A DNA stretch of 26,269 bases from Thioalkalivibrio sp. (GTDB lineage: Bacteria > Pseudomonadota > Gammaproteobacteria > Ectothiorhodospirales > Ectothiorhodospiraceae), in NCBI GenBank assembly GCA_003555285.1, contig PWGH01000085.1, positions 1 through 26,269 on the forward strand, written 5' to 3'. The translations under genes and the position numbers were made by a program. The stretch's first letter is position 1, and each line of letters begins with the position of its first letter. The notes beneath the pieces are model-generated. The model did no database searches and was not told where the DNA came from. It saw nothing but the letters and a program-made list of their open reading frames with translations. Below, one piece after another: positions 16,501 to 25,708 of the stretch.

Positions 16501-18757
16501 GACCGACGCGGCCCGGCAGCGGGAGGGGGTGCAGGAGCGGGCACGCGACAAGGAGGTGCACAAGAGCAGTCTGGCGCGCCTGGTCCAGGATGCCGACATC
16601 GCCCGGTTCCTCGACGAGAACCTGCACACCTTCAACAGTAAAAGTCGAATCGAGCTGTTTCACGAACTGCTCGAGGCCCAGGCCTGGCGCCTGGCCTATT
16701 GGCGGGTGGCGTCGGACGAAACCAACTACCGGCGTTTCTTCGACATCACCGATCTGGCCGGGCTGCGGATGGAGAATCCCGAGGTCTTCGAGGCCACCCA
16801 CCAACGGATTCTGGACCTGGTGGCCCGCGGCCGGATCCAGGGGCTGCGTATCGATCATCCGGACGGGCTCTATGATCCGGCGGAGTATTTCCGTCAATTG
16901 CAGGAGCGGGTGGCGGCCCATGGGGCAGTCCCCGTCGAGACCGCGGGCGCCGACCCCGGCCGCGACGCCGGTGCCGAGGCGCCCCGGCCGCTCTATCTGC
17001 TGGTGGAGAAGATCCTCGCCGGTCACGAGCGCCTGCGCGAGGACTGGGCCGTGCACGGCACCACCGGCTACGACTACGCGAATCTGGTCAACGGCGTGTT
17101 CGTCGATCGCGCCGCCGAGGACATGATGACCCGGACCTACCGCAAGGTCGTCGACGAGGAGCTGCGGGCGGAGGACCGGGTCTACGCGGCGAAGAAGCTC
17201 ATTATGCGCGCCTCGCTCGCCAGTGAGCTCAGTGTGCTGGCGCAGGAGCTCAGCCGCATCGCCGAACTCGAGCGCTACACCCGGGACTTCACGCTGATCA
17301 GCCTGCGCGAGGCGCTGAGCGAGGTCGTCGCCTGCTTTCCGGTGTATCGGACCTACGTCGATGCCGCCGGCGCCGGTCCCGAGGACCGCCGCTTCGTCGA
17401 GTGGGCGGTGAACGTGGCCAAGAAGCGCAGCACCGCCGCCGACACGCTGGTGTACGACTTCGTGCAGGAGGTGCTGCTGACCGACATCGCCGAGGGCAAG
17501 GCGCCGGCGTACCGTCAGCGCATCGTGAACTTTGCGATGCGTTTTCAGCAGTACACCGGACCGGTGATGGCCAAGGGGCTCGAGGACACCGCGTTCTACC
17601 GCTACCACCGGCTGGTCGCCCTGAACGAGGTCGGCGGCGAACCCGAACGTTTCGGCGTGTCCGTAGGGCGGTTTCACCGCGCGAATCAGGAGCGTATCGA
17701 ACGATGGCCGCATTCGATGCTGGCCGGCTCCACCCACGACAGCAAGCGCGGCGAGGACGTGCGGGCGCGGATCGACGTGCTGTCCGAAGTGCCCGAGGCC
17801 TGGCGGGCGGCCGTGCTGCGCTGGGTGCGGATCAACCGGGGACGCAAGCGGCGGGTCGATGAACGACCGGCGCCGTCGCCCAACGACGAATACCTGCTCT
17901 ACCAGACGCTGGTGGGCGCCTGGCCATTGCAGACGCCCGATGCGTCGGGCCTCGAGGCCTTCCGCGACCGCATCCAGGCCTACATGATCAAGGCGGTGAA
18001 GGAGGCCAAGGTGCACACCTCCTGGATCAATCCCAACGCCGAGTACGAAGAGGCGGTGTCCGGATTCGTTGCGGCGTTGCTGGCCGAGCCCGAGCGCAAC
18101 GCCTTCCTCAGTCACTTTCTCGCCTTCACGCAGCCGCTGATCCGCGCCGGCTTGTGCAACGGCCTGGCCCAAGCGCTGCTCCGGCTGACCTCGCCGGGCG
18201 TGCCCGACGTCTACCAGGGCACCGAATTGTGGCACCTGAGTCTGGTCGATCCGGACAACCGTCGCCCGGTCGACTACATGCATCGGCAGGCGCTGCTGAC
18301 GGCGCTGCAGGCCGCCTGGGCGAATGCCCCCGGCCGGATCGATCTCAGCCGAACCTTGCTGGAGCACCTCGAGGACGGGCGCGCCAAGCTGCACCTGACC
18401 TGGCGCGCGCTGCAGCTGCGTCAGCAGTTCCCGGCGCTGTTTCAGGACGGCGATTATCGGCCGCTGGACGCCAGCGGCCGCCACGCCGAACACGTGTGCG
18501 CCTTCGCCCGCGGTCACGAAGCCCGGCACGTGGTCACGGTGGTGCCGCGGCTGGTTTACCGGCTCGCCGAGGGCGCCGATCCGGTGGGCGAGCGGGTCTG
18601 GAGCGACACCGCGATCGAGGTGCCGGCGCGGCACTGGGAGAACGCACTGACCGGCGAAGTCCTGCAGGCGGGCGAGAACGGGCGCCTGGCGATCAGCGAC
18701 GTGCTGGCCCATTTTCCGGTGGCGCTGCTGGTGGCCGCAGAGAAAGCCCCACCCTGA
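13586..18757 (+). CDS. 4-alpha-glucanotransferase / maltooligosyl trehalose synthase fusion (MalQ-TreY)
   Basis: A 1723-residue bifunctional enzyme. The N-terminal half (to ~740) is a GH77 amylomaltase that transfers maltodextrin segments: [17 protein letters not shown], nucleophile D493 in [10 protein letters not shown], acid E541 in [10 protein letters not shown] and D593 in STHDLPTL. The C-terminal half (from ~756, [15 protein letters not shown]) is GH13 TreY, which isomerises the reducing-end linkage to make maltooligosyl-trehalose: HGYDITDH, D1090 in [10 protein letters not shown]1141 in [10 protein letters not shown] and D1385 in [10 protein letters not shown]. All catalytic residues are kept in both halves, so both should be active. 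The GTG start lies 6 nt after GAGGA and overlaps the glgB stop as GTGA. Such MalQ-TreY fusions are, to my knowledge, known in some proteobacteria. TreZ, the usual partner that releases trehalose, is not in the window. Confidence 0.95.
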   Translation: MNAAALLDQLCAHYHIAGDYQDIWGHRHSVSEDTRRRLLQAMHVAANSDEAMQQALEQAESAHWRRALPPVCVLTEGVDALRVAVGVTAEDHGHRHRWTLEHEDGTRRSAEFVPADLDLEGERRLEGVTWQRRRLELPERPAIGYHRLELQDLERTQAPVATMSLIVAPGQCYQPQAVRDRGRVWGPSLQLYALRSTRNWGIGDFSDLVRVLEVAAQTGAGLVGLNPLHALFLHDPEHASPYSPSSRLFLNVLYLDVEAVPDFSECEPVRQQVAGEPFQARLRALRATELVDYAGVAAAKLEVLENLYQHFRRAHREPGSSRAEAFERFRHEGGEALHRHALYEALQAWLHARDPAVWGWPVWPEAYRHPQGEAVVAFAAEQAERLEFYQYLQWQAQSQLEAAGRRAYELGLGLGIYQDVAVSVDVGGAEAWANQELYALEARIGSPPDDFNLEGQDWGLPPWNPESLWTRAYAPFIATLRANMRNAGVIRIDHVMALMRLFWVPPGQHPREGTYVSYPFQDLLGILALESQRNQCLVVGEDLGTVPDAVREALHPMAVLSYRLLYFEKAADGHFKPPGDFDAQTLVAVSTHDLPTLAGYWQGLDLDLRDRLKLFPDVPTREGQIIGRAEDRTRLLMALEREGLLPAGVGVQAVATPEMTPELAVAIHRYLARTPAMVMVAQMEDVLGQREQINLPATTDQHPNWRRKLSLDLEYWADEPRVLALFAALREERGQAAQPPGPEPPVERGLLRRAVIPRSTYRLQFHRDFTFDQGAAIVPYLAQLGISHCYASPCLQARPGSAHGYDITDHTNLNAELGGDAGFERLFGSLHEHGLGQIMDMVPNHMGVMGSDNVWWLDVLENGRASVYAAFFDIDWNPLKERLRNTVLIPLLGDHYGSVLEAGDLRLVLDAERGSLCVHYYEHVFPIDPREYPRVLGYDITRLEDRLEAGDSRLLEFQSLITAFGNLPPRVATDAARQREGVQERARDKEVHKSSLARLVQDADIARFLDENLHTFNSKSRIELFHELLEAQAWRLAYWRVASDETNYRRFFDITDLAGLRMENPEVFEATHQRILDLVARGRIQGLRIDHPDGLYDPAEYFRQLQERVAAHGAVPVETAGADPGRDAGAEAPRPLYLLVEKILAGHERLREDWAVHGTTGYDYANLVNGVFVDRAAEDMMTRTYRKVVDEELRAEDRVYAAKKLIMRASLASELSVLAQELSRIAELERYTRDFTLISLREALSEVVACFPVYRTYVDAAGAGPEDRRFVEWAVNVAKKRSTAADTLVYDFVQEVLLTDIAEGKAPAYRQRIVNFAMRFQQYTGPVMAKGLEDTAFYRYHRLVALNEVGGEPERFGVSVGRFHRANQERIERWPHSMLAGSTHDSKRGEDVRARIDVLSEVPEAWRAAVLRWVRINRGRKRRVDERPAPSPNDEYLLYQTLVGAWPLQTPDASGLEAFRDRIQAYMIKAVKEAKVHTSWINPNAEYEEAVSGFVAALLAEPERNAFLSHFLAFTQPLIRAGLCNGLAQALLRLTSPGVPDVYQGTELWHLSLVDPDNRRPVDYMHRQALLTALQAAWANAPGRIDLSRTLLEHLEDGRAKLHLTWRALQLRQQFPALFQDGDYRPLDASGRHAEHVCAFARGHEARHVVTVVPRLVYRLAEGADPVGERVWSDTAIEVPARHWENALTGEVLQAGENGRLAISDVLAHFPVALLVAAEKAPP

Positions 18758-18813
18758 ACGCCCCCACTGAACGCCAAGCCCAAGCCAGGAGGCTGCGTCG
18801 GCGGGTAGGGGCC

Positions 18814-18831
18814 TTATTCCCTAAAGAATAA
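18814..18831. promoter_or_regulatory. Inverted repeat just upstream of gap
   Basis: TTATTC-cctaaa-GAATAA, a perfect 6-bp AT-rich inverted repeat with a 6-nt spacer, ends two bases before the GGAG ribosome binding site (18833-18836) of gap. The location could suit a repressor operator or an mRNA hairpin affecting translation. The 86-bp gap between the two genes (18758-18843) shows no clear -35/-10 pair, so gap may also be read through from the glg operon. Confidence 0.35.
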
Positions 18832-18843
18832 CGGAGAACAGCC

Positions 18844-19839
18844 ATGACCAAGGTAGCCATCAACGGTCTGGGCCGGATTGGCCGCAGCACCATGAAAATC
18901 ATCCTGGATACCCCCGAGCTCGATCTGGTCGCCGTGAACGATCTGGCACCACCCGATACCCTCGCCTACCTGCTGCGCTACGACACGGCCTACGGCCGCT
19001 ACGAGCGGCGGGTGGAGCATCGTGACGATGCGCTGATCATCGACGGTCAGGAACTCGCTCTGCTGCACGAATCGGACCCGGCGCAGCTTCCCTGGGGCAC
19101 GATGGGCGTGGACGTCGTCTTTGAATGCACCGGCCTGTTCACCGATCCCGAGTCGATGGAAAAGCACCTGCAGGCCGGCGCCGGCCGCGTGGTCCTCTCC
19201 GCACCGGTGAAGGGCGAGGGTGTCCCCACCGTGGTTCACGGTGTGAACCAGGCCGGCTCGGAGGATCGATTGATCTCGATGGCCAGTTGCACCACCAACT
19301 GCATCAGCCCGGTGATGGAGATTCTGCATCGGCGGATCGGGGTGAAGAAGGCCTTGATGAACACGGTGCACGGCTACACCTCGAGCCAGGGCATCGTCGA
19401 TGGACCGCACAAGAAGGTCCGGCGCGGACGCGCCGCGGCGGCCAATCTGGTGCCGACGTCGACCGGTGCGGCCAAGGCCGCGGCCAAGACGCTGCCCGAT
19501 ATCGAGGGGCGGTTCGACGGCGTGGCGGTGCGGGCGCCGGTGGTCGTCGGCTCGATCGCCGACATCGTCGTGCTCACCGAACGGCCCGTCAGCGTCGACG
19601 AGATCAACGGCCTCTTTGCCGAAGAGGCGCAGGGCGAGCGGTACCGGGACATCCTGGGTGTGGCCGAGGATGAATTCGTGTCGGCCGACATCATCAAGGA
19701 TCCCCGGGCCTCCATCGTCGATACCGCGATGACGCAGGTGGTGGATGGTGATCTGGTCCGCGTGATGAGCTGGTACGACAACGAATGGGGCTATTCCGCC
19801 CAGATGGTCAAGGAGGTGGTGCGCCTGTCCAAGGCCTAA
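18844..19839 (+). CDS. gap: Glyceraldehyde-3-phosphate dehydrogenase, class I
   Basis: Converts glyceraldehyde 3-phosphate to 1,3-bisphosphoglycerate with NAD(P)+ and phosphate, or the reverse in gluconeogenesis or the Calvin cycle. 331 residues, the usual size. The NAD-binding motif INGLGRIGR is at the start, the catalytic C149 is in MASCTTNC, and the C-terminal WYDNEWGYS is typical. The Asp in VAVNDL and the Pro in DGPHKK favour NAD over NADP by analogy with Bacillus GAPDH. The ATG is 7 nt after GGAG. It follows malQ-treY by 86 bp on the same strand and converges on the RND gene. It could be co-transcribed with the glucan genes, connecting storage polysaccharide to central metabolism; that is inference. 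GapB (erythrose-4-phosphate dehydrogenase) is less likely. Confidence 0.95.
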   Translation: MTKVAINGLGRIGRSTMKIILDTPELDLVAVNDLAPPDTLAYLLRYDTAYGRYERRVEHRDDALIIDGQELALLHESDPAQLPWGTMGVDVVFECTGLFTDPESMEKHLQAGAGRVVLSAPVKGEGVPTVVHGVNQAGSEDRLISMASCTTNCISPVMEILHRRIGVKKALMNTVHGYTSSQGIVDGPHKKVRRGRAAAANLVPTSTGAAKAAAKTLPDIEGRFDGVAVRAPVVVGSIADIVVLTERPVSVDEINGLFAEEAQGERYRDILGVAEDEFVSADIIKDPRASIVDTAMTQVVDGDLVRVMSWYDNEWGYSAQMVKEVVRLSKA

Positions 19840-19872
19840 GACCCAAGCCGGAGGCCCGCCTGGTTGCATTGA

Positions 19873-19906
19873 ACCGGATCATCCGGACTCATCCGGGTGA
19901 TCCGGT
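19873..19906. terminator. Inverted repeat at the gap/RND convergence
   Basis: ACCGGATCA (19873-19881) and TGATCCGGT (19898-19906) form a perfect 9-bp stem around a 16-nt loop. It covers the last codons and stop of the RND gene and lies 33 bp after the gap stop. It could stop transcription in both directions, but no T-run follows, so the call is tentative. The rest of the 39-bp gap (19840-19878) is featureless. Confidence 0.35.
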
Positions 19907-22900
19907 GGGGCGGTGCGTTGTGCGAAGGTGTGAAAGTACAGGGTCGGGATCAGGATCAGCGTCAGCAGGGTGGCGACGACGACGCCGCTGACCAGGGTCA
20001 GCCCCAGGGGTTGCAGCGCGGGTTCGAAGATCAGCGCGCCGCTGCCGAAGGCGACGGTGCCGGCGGTGAGCAGGATCGGCCGGGTGCGCAGGACACCGGC
20101 GCCGATCAAGGCGTCCTGGATCGGCATTCCGCGCGCGATGTGTTGTTGGGTGAAGTCGACCAACAGCACCGCATTGCGGACCACGATGCCGGCCAGGGCG
20201 ATCACGCCCAGCACCCCCAGTCCGGCGATATCGAGCCCCAGCAGCCAGTGGGCGGGGATCACGCCGATGAACACCAAGGGGATCGGCAGCATGATCAGCA
20301 ACGGAATGACATAGGAACGAAACCACGCGGCCAGCAGGGTGTAGATGACCAGCAGCACGGCAACGCCGGCCAGCGCCAGGTCCCGATACACCTGCTGGGT
20401 CATCTGCCATTCGCCGCCCCAGAACAGGGTGAGCGGCGGTTCGCCGCCCGGCTCGCGGAACCAGCGGATGTCGGGCATCTCGAGATCCTGTTCGGCCAGC
20501 GCGGCCTGGAGGTCGCGTTGGACCGAGACGGGCTGGCTGCGGTCGCGATGGACGGTTGCCGCCACGTAGTGCACCGGTTGTTGATTCTTGCGATGGCGAT
20601 ACGCTGTGGTGTTGCCCTCCTGCATTTGGACGACGTCCGGCAACGGAACCGGAAGACCGGCTTCACTGGCGACGTACAGGCCGGCCAGATCCTCGGCCCA
20701 TTGCCGGTCGCGCTCCGGCAGCCGAACGATCACCGGAACCGGGTGCCGCTCGCCAGCGATATCGACGTCGGTCGCCGTGCGCCCGGTCAGCGCCATCTGC
20801 ACCACGCCCGCCACCCGCGCCGGCAGGACCCCCTGCGCCGCGGCGCGCGTCTGATCCACCTGCAGACGAAGCTCGGGTTCAACCGGCTTGGGGAAACGCT
20901 CGATCGCCCCGGCGGCGGCGTGCGCCTCGAGGAGCGCCTCGAGCCGATCGCCCAGGGCCTCGCGTCGTGCCGGATCGGCACCAAAGATCTCGGCCTGCAC
21001 GTCGTTGTCGTTCGAGGGTCCGGAGGGGATGTGCCGGGTCCAGGCCCGCGCCTCGTAGGGCGCGAGCCACTCGGGCAGGCGGTCGAACAGGTCGCGGCCG
21101 ATCTCGAAGCTCTGGCGAGTCCGTTGGTCCTGATGCGGTAATTGCACATAGATCTGGGCCTGATGGGACGCCGCTCGGTCGATCCCCACAGGGGGACCCG
21201 GACGGGGCATCAGCAGCGGACCCTCGGTGCCGGCGAAGACCGTATAGGCCTCGATCTCCGGATAGTCGCGCAACGCCCGTCCGACCGTCGCCGTCGCCTC
21301 CAGCGTGCGCTCCAGCGGACTCCCCGGCGGCAGTTCGATCTCGATCACGAAGACCTCCCGGTCCAGAAAGGGCACCAGCGTCAATTGCACCGCCCGCAGG
21401 GCGACCATCACGAGGCTGCCGATCAGCAACAGGGCGAGGACCAGATACAAGACCCAGCGCAGCCAGGCGTGATCGAAGAGCGGGGTCAGCAGCCAGCGGT
21501 AGACCTGTGCGAGCCGCCCGGAGGTCGGCTCCTCCGCCTCGGTCTCGTCGGGCTCGTCGGTATCCCGGGGGGCGGGTGCGCGCAACAACCGGTAGGCGAT
21601 GAACGGCGTGACCGTCAGCGCGACGGTCAGCGAGAAGACGATCGCCAGCGAGGCCCCGATGGGGATCGCACGCGTGTACTGCCCCATCTCTCCGGTGATG
21701 AAGGCGGTGGGCAGCAGGGTGGCCACGATCAGGAAGACCGCGAGGATGGTCGGGTTCCCGACTTCGTCGACGGCCCGGACGGTCAGTTCGCGCGTCCGTT
21801 CGCCGGCCTCGCGAAAGTGCCGGCTGATGTTTTCCATCAGGATCACCGTGTCGTCGGCGATCAGGCCGATCGCCAGGATCATGGCCGCGATCGAGACCGG
21901 GTTCAGCGTGAAGCCGAGCCACAGGTAGGCCAGAGGCACGATGGACAGGATGGTCGGAATCAGGATCGACACGCCCACCGCGGCCCGCCAGCCGAGCCCG
22001 ATCAGGATGATCAGCACCACGACCACGGTGGCGATCGCGAAGTTCTCGAGCACGCTGATCACCGTTTCGGTGGCGGCACGCCCGGCGTCGTAGGCGATCT
22101 GCACCTGCACCTCGGCCGGCAGCAGTTCGGGGGTCAGCGCGTGCAGCTGCGCCAGCGTGCGTTCAGTCACCGCGCTGATGTTGCGGTGCGGGATGCTGGT
22201 CACCGCCAGGCTGACCGCGGCGACCTCGATCGCCTCGCCACGCGCCCAGTGGACGGTCTGCGACTCGGCGGGGGCCGGCCCGTCGATGACCTCGGCCACA
22301 TCGCCCAGGTCAATGACGCCCGCCGGCCCGACGCCGACCTGAATACCCGCCACATCGGCCACCGATGCGGGCCAGGCGCCCACCCGCACCTGCTGGGTGC
22401 GCGCGCCCAACAGCGGTTCGGCAGGCAGACGCAGGCTGGCCGCAGCGATCGCCTCGAACACCTGCATCAGATCGAGACCGTGTGCGGCCAGATCCCCCGG
22501 TCGCGGCAACACCTGGAGTTGCCGCGGCGGGCCGCCGTGCACCTCGACCGCCCGGACGCCCTCGACGGTCTCGAGCCGCGCGGCCAGTTCCACGCCCAGA
22601 CGCCGCAGTGCGAAGCCATCGTGTTCGGCGCTCGACAGGGTGATCATCAGACCGGTCAGCAACTCGTCGCCGAGCGTCCGAATCACCGCCTCCTCGGCGC
22701 CGATCGGCAAGGCCGCCCGATGGGATTCGATCAGCTCGTTGAGCTCGCCATAGGCCTCGGCATCACCGATGCCGGGGGTAAACTCGATTTCGATGAACGC
22801 GGCATCCTCCGTGGCGACGGTCCACACCGCCTCGACGCGGTCGAGTTGCCGGATCCAGGCGCCAACCGGACGCGCCACCAGTTCATCGACCCGCGCGACC

Positions 22901-23082
22901 CCGGCGCCCGGAAAGGCGATGGCCACGACGGCGGTCGGGATCTCGATCTCGGGCCGGTCCTCACGCGGCGTCGCGATCAGCCCGTAGGCGCCGAGGATCA
23001 GCGCCGCGAGCACGAGCAGCGGCACCACCGGCGAGTCGATCAGCCGGTCGGCCAGGTGCCCGGCAAGACCCCATCGTGCCAT
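19879..23082 (-). CDS. RND-family efflux pump, inner-membrane permease
   Basis: Proton-driven inner-membrane exporter of the AcrB-like RND superfamily, 1067 residues. TM1 is at about residues 14-32, followed by a large periplasmic loop, TM2-6, a second periplasmic loop and TM8-12. The proton-relay aspartates D410-D411 lie in GLIADDTVILMEN (TM4), as in AcrB. The TM10 lysine position is Arg (R969 in VVRNAVLLVDF). A charged Asp/Glu/Pro linker sits before TM7. The N-terminal loop has PREDRPEIEIP and AFPGAG, typical of this family. The ATG at 23082 shares one base with the adaptor's TGA (TGATG) and has GGAG upstream, so earlier in-frame starts were rejected. Substrates cannot be read from sequence; metal-pump (HME) signatures were not seen. 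It is the last gene of the efflux operon. Confidence 0.92.
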   Translation of the reverse strand: MARWGLAGHLADRLIDSPVVPLLVLAALILGAYGLIATPREDRPEIEIPTAVVAIAFPGAGVARVDELVARPVGAWIRQLDRVEAVWTVATEDAAFIEIEFTPGIGDAEAYGELNELIESHRAALPIGAEEAVIRTLGDELLTGLMITLSSAEHDGFALRRLGVELAARLETVEGVRAVEVHGGPPRQLQVLPRPGDLAAHGLDLMQVFEAIAAASLRLPAEPLLGARTQQVRVGAWPASVADVAGIQVGVGPAGVIDLGDVAEVIDGPAPAESQTVHWARGEAIEVAAVSLAVTSIPHRNISAVTERTLAQLHALTPELLPAEVQVQIAYDAGRAATETVISVLENFAIATVVVVLIILIGLGWRAAVGVSILIPTILSIVPLAYLWLGFTLNPVSIAAMILAIGLIADDTVILMENISRHFREAGERTRELTVRAVDEVGNPTILAVFLIVATLLPTAFITGEMGQYTRAIPIGASLAIVFSLTVALTVTPFIAYRLLRAPAPRDTDEPDETEAEEPTSGRLAQVYRWLLTPLFDHAWLRWVLYLVLALLLIGSLVMVALRAVQLTLVPFLDREVFVIEIELPPGSPLERTLEATATVGRALRDYPEIEAYTVFAGTEGPLLMPRPGPPVGIDRAASHQAQIYVQLPHQDQRTRQSFEIGRDLFDRLPEWLAPYEARAWTRHIPSGPSNDNDVQAEIFGADPARREALGDRLEALLEAHAAAGAIERFPKPVEPELRLQVDQTRAAAQGVLPARVAGVVQMALTGRTATDVDIAGERHPVPVIVRLPERDRQWAEDLAGLYVASEAGLPVPLPDVVQMQEGNTTAYRHRKNQQPVHYVAATVHRDRSQPVSVQRDLQAALAEQDLEMPDIRWFREPGGEPPLTLFWGGEWQMTQQVYRDLALAGVAVLLVIYTLLAAWFRSYVIPLLIMLPIPLVFIGVIPAHWLLGLDIAGLGVLGVIALAGIVVRNAVLLVDFTQQHIARGMPIQDALIGAGVLRTRPILLTAGTVAFGSGALIFEPALQPLGLTLVSGVVVATLLTLILIPTLYFHTFAQRTAPPDHPDESG

Positions 23083-24344
23083 CAGTCCGGCTCCGCATCG
23101 GATTTCGGGCCGGACGCGCCGAGGGTGACCGGCTGATTGTCGGTGAGGACCGCCACCGGTTCTCCGACGACCACCCATTCGCCGCCCTCCAGACCGCGTC
23201 GAACCTCCACCCAGTCCGCAGGCAGCGGCCCCCGCGCCCGCGTGCTTTCGGTGCTGGCCCCCGGGGGTGCCGATTCGCTGCCTGCAGGGTCGCGATCCAC
23301 CGGCACGTGTGGGACGGAAACGGCCTGTGGGAACAGGGCGTCGGCGGACACGGTGTCGCCCAGACGCAGCCAGCGCAGGCGCGCGCGCAGCTGGCCCTCG
23401 TCGTCGGTCCGCACCACGAACACGCCCTCGAGTTGACCGCGTCGCAGCAGGGCGGTCTCCGGCACCAGAACCCGGGTGCGTGCGGCCCGGGTCGTCGGGA
23501 CCGCCACCTCGGCGACCATGCCGGGGGTCAGCGTTGGTGGCGGCGTCTCGATCACCAGACGCAGGCGCAGGCCCACGGCCGTGTCCTCCAGCGCCGGAAG
23601 CACCGCCTGGACCGTCGCCTCGACCGGTTCGTCGAGCCCGGCAATGCGAATCGGCAGACGCTGCCCCGGCTGGATGCGCGTCGCGCTGCTCTGATCGATT
23701 CCAGCGTCGACCTTGAGGCGAGTGCGGTCTTCGAAGACCGCGAGCGGTGGACCCGGGGCGACGAAGCTGCCCAACTCGGCGATGAGTTCACTGACGACGC
23801 CGGCAAAGGGCGCGCGCAAGGTGGCGTAGTCCAGATTGATTTCGGCGGCGGCCAGTTCGGCCTCGGCCTGGGCCAGCCGACCGCGTGCGGCGGCGGCTTC
23901 CACCTCGGCCTCTTCCATCCGGGCCCGGGCGACCAGGTCCTGTTCGTGCAGCCGACGAAAGCGCTGGTGGTTCTGTTCGGCGCGATCCCAGGTGGTGCGG
24001 GCCGAATTCCGGGCGCGTTCTGCGGCGGTTCGCGCGGCCTCCAGATCGCGGGCGTCGACGCGCAGGATGGGCTGGTCGGCCTCGACCCGGTCGCCGGCCC
24101 GGACCCAGACCGATTCGACGGTTCCGGCCTGCCGGGTTCCGAGCTGGGCCCGCTGGTCGGGTTGCAGGATGCCCGCGACGCGGGTCACGGGGGTGTGCTC
24201 GAGGCTGAGCGCGCGAACGACCTCCACCGCCATCGGCGTCAGCGGTTGCTGCCGGGTCGCCTCGGTCTCGCGGCCCTCGCTGCAGCCAAGGCCCAACACG
24301 GCGGCGAGGGCCACCATCCAAAACGGCTGGATCGGGCGCCTCAT
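23082..24344 (-). CDS. Periplasmic adaptor (membrane fusion protein) of RND efflux
   Basis: Bridges the RND pump to the outer-membrane channel; 420 residues. The N-terminus is a lipoprotein signal (hydrophobic 8-20, then C21 in GLGC), so it is probably lipid-anchored to the inner membrane. Then come a lipoyl-like half (GTVESVWVRAGDRVEADQPI), a long coiled-coil hairpin (~95-165, rich in Ala/Glu/Arg), the second lipoyl half (INLDYATLRAPFAGVV), and beta-barrel and membrane-proximal domains. A C-terminal region with RRGLEGGEWVVVGE is typical of HlyD/AcrA-like adaptors. The ATG overlaps the tolC-like stop as ATGA and no strong ribosome binding site is present, which implies coupling. Longer in-frame starts inside the tolC-like gene were rejected. 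Confidence 0.92.
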   Translation of the reverse strand: MRRPIQPFWMVALAAVLGLGCSEGRETEATRQQPLTPMAVEVVRALSLEHTPVTRVAGILQPDQRAQLGTRQAGTVESVWVRAGDRVEADQPILRVDARDLEAARTAAERARNSARTTWDRAEQNHQRFRRLHEQDLVARARMEEAEVEAAAARGRLAQAEAELAAAEINLDYATLRAPFAGVVSELIAELGSFVAPGPPLAVFEDRTRLKVDAGIDQSSATRIQPGQRLPIRIAGLDEPVEATVQAVLPALEDTAVGLRLRLVIETPPPTLTPGMVAEVAVPTTRAARTRVLVPETALLRRGQLEGVFVVRTDDEGQLRARLRWLRLGDTVSADALFPQAVSVPHVPVDRDPAGSESAPPGASTESTRARGPLPADWVEVRRGLEGGEWVVVGEPVAVLTDNQPVTLGASGPKSDAEPD

Positions 24345-25690
24345 CGCAGGTGTTCGCCCGGTTCGCCGGCCGCGACGGCCAACCGATAGCGCTCGGCGGC
24401 GACCAGCGCACTGAAGCGGGCATTGATCTCGCGGGTGATCGCGCCGAGTTCCTCGGCCTGAGCCTGCAGCAGGCTGGTCATGTCGTCCAGGCCCTCGGCG
24501 TAGCGGCCTTCGGTGAGCGCGAGTGCCGCCTCGGCCTCCTCGACCCCGCTGGAGGCCCGCTGCCAGCCGATCCACTCGGCCTGCCAATCGGCCTGTGCGC
24601 TCTCGGCCTCTGCCCAGGCGCGTTGGCGCAGCGCTTGCCACTGCGCCCGGGCCTCGTGTTCCCGGGCGCGCGCCTCAGCCACCGCACCGGCCTGCGCCAG
24701 ACCGGCAAAAGGGGTCCAGCGCAGGTTCACCGCCACCAGCCAGCCGGATTCCTCCAGATCCAGGGGCCGATCGAGGTCGATATCCTGGTAGCGCAGCAGC
24801 AGGTTCACGTCGGGTACATAGGCCGCACGAGCGCGACGGACGCCGAAGCGGGCCGCGCCGAGCGTTTGTTCGAGGGCCCGCAGGTCCTGCCGTTCGGCCA
24901 GCCATTCGGCCTGGATCGGCCGCGACGGCAATACGCCGGAGGGCTCGGGTACCGGATCGGTGAGCTGCAGGCGAAGGCCCCCTTCCAGGCCCAGGACTTG
25001 GCGTAACTGGGCCTGCGCCGAGACCACCAGCGCCTCGGCGGTGGCGACCCGCGCCTCCATGTCCAGGACCCGGGTACGTGCCCGCAGCACGTCGACCCGC
25101 GGCACCAGACCCTCGGCAAAGGCGCCCTCGGCCTGGCGCAGCGCGCGTTCGGCCGTGGCCAGACCACGCCGTTCGGCCGTGACCTGACGTTCGGCGGTGC
25201 GGGCGCCGAAGTAGCCTTCGATTACGGCGAGCGCGACCTCGTCCTCGGCCCGGCCCACGCTCAGACGCGCGGCGGCGGTCTGCCGCTCGGCCTGGCGGCG
25301 CGCGTTCCAGGCACCGAGGTTGATCAGCGGCTGGATCAGCTGGACGCCGACGATCTGGCCTTCGAGGGGGCCGAGGTCACGGCGGACGATCACCGGCGGC
25401 AATCCCGGTTCGAGACCCGGCACGTCCTCCAGCAGCGAGGTGTCCAGGCGCAGGTGGGTGGCATCGACGCTCAGGGTGGGCAACACCCCCTGCAAGGTCT
25501 GGCGCTGCACGGCTTCGGCGCGTGCCTGGTCGGCGCGCTGGATCAGCAGCTCGGGGTTCTGGGCCCGGGCCTGGTCCAGCGCCTGCTGGAGGGACAGTCG
25601 AGCTTCGGTTTCGCCACGGGCATTCGCCACCGCGGCGACGGCGATCAAAGCCAGTAGCAGGACGAACGTGGGCCAGCACCTTCGCTTCAT
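24341..25690 (-). CDS. TolC-family outer-membrane efflux channel
   Basis: Outer-membrane/periplasmic tunnel of the efflux complex, 449 residues, the typical length. A Sec signal peptide (MKRR then a hydrophobic stretch ending VANA) begins the protein. Two OEP repeats follow: LSLQQALDQARAQNPELLIQ opens the first, and the second has LRALEQTLGAARFGVRRARA...PDVNLLLRYQ. Long Ala/Glu-rich amphipathic helices and a GLVPRVDVLRARTR segment match TolC-type coiled-coil tunnels. GGAGG lies 5 nt before the ATG. It is the first of the three efflux genes and is 18 nt from the upstream dehydrogenase. Confidence 0.92.
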   Translation of the reverse strand: MKRRCWPTFVLLLALIAVAAVANARGETEARLSLQQALDQARAQNPELLIQRADQARAEAVQRQTLQGVLPTLSVDATHLRLDTSLLEDVPGLEPGLPPVIVRRDLGPLEGQIVGVQLIQPLINLGAWNARRQAERQTAAARLSVGRAEDEVALAVIEGYFGARTAERQVTAERRGLATAERALRQAEGAFAEGLVPRVDVLRARTRVLDMEARVATAEALVVSAQAQLRQVLGLEGGLRLQLTDPVPEPSGVLPSRPIQAEWLAERQDLRALEQTLGAARFGVRRARAAYVPDVNLLLRYQDIDLDRPLDLEESGWLVAVNLRWTPFAGLAQAGAVAEARAREHEARAQWQALRQRAWAEAESAQADWQAEWIGWQRASSGVEEAEAALALTEGRYAEGLDDMTSLLQAQAEELGAITREINARFSALVAAERYRLAVAAGEPGEHLR

Positions 25691-25708
25691 GAGCTCCTCC
25701 CTGAGGCC

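Noticed and set aside
14921..18712. 1263-codon open frame on the minus strand
   Set aside because: It lies antisense to malQ-treY, which has full catalytic motifs; long antisense frames are expected in GC-rich genes and this one has no recognisable domain.
19897..23136. Plus-strand frames opposite the RND gene
   Set aside because: Shadow frames of the RND permease with biased composition and no motifs.
19879..24344. CusA-type heavy-metal RND system functionally tied to the CopB-like pump
   Set aside because: No metal-binding methionine pattern or HME signature was recognised, and the two loci are more than 12 kb apart on opposite strands.
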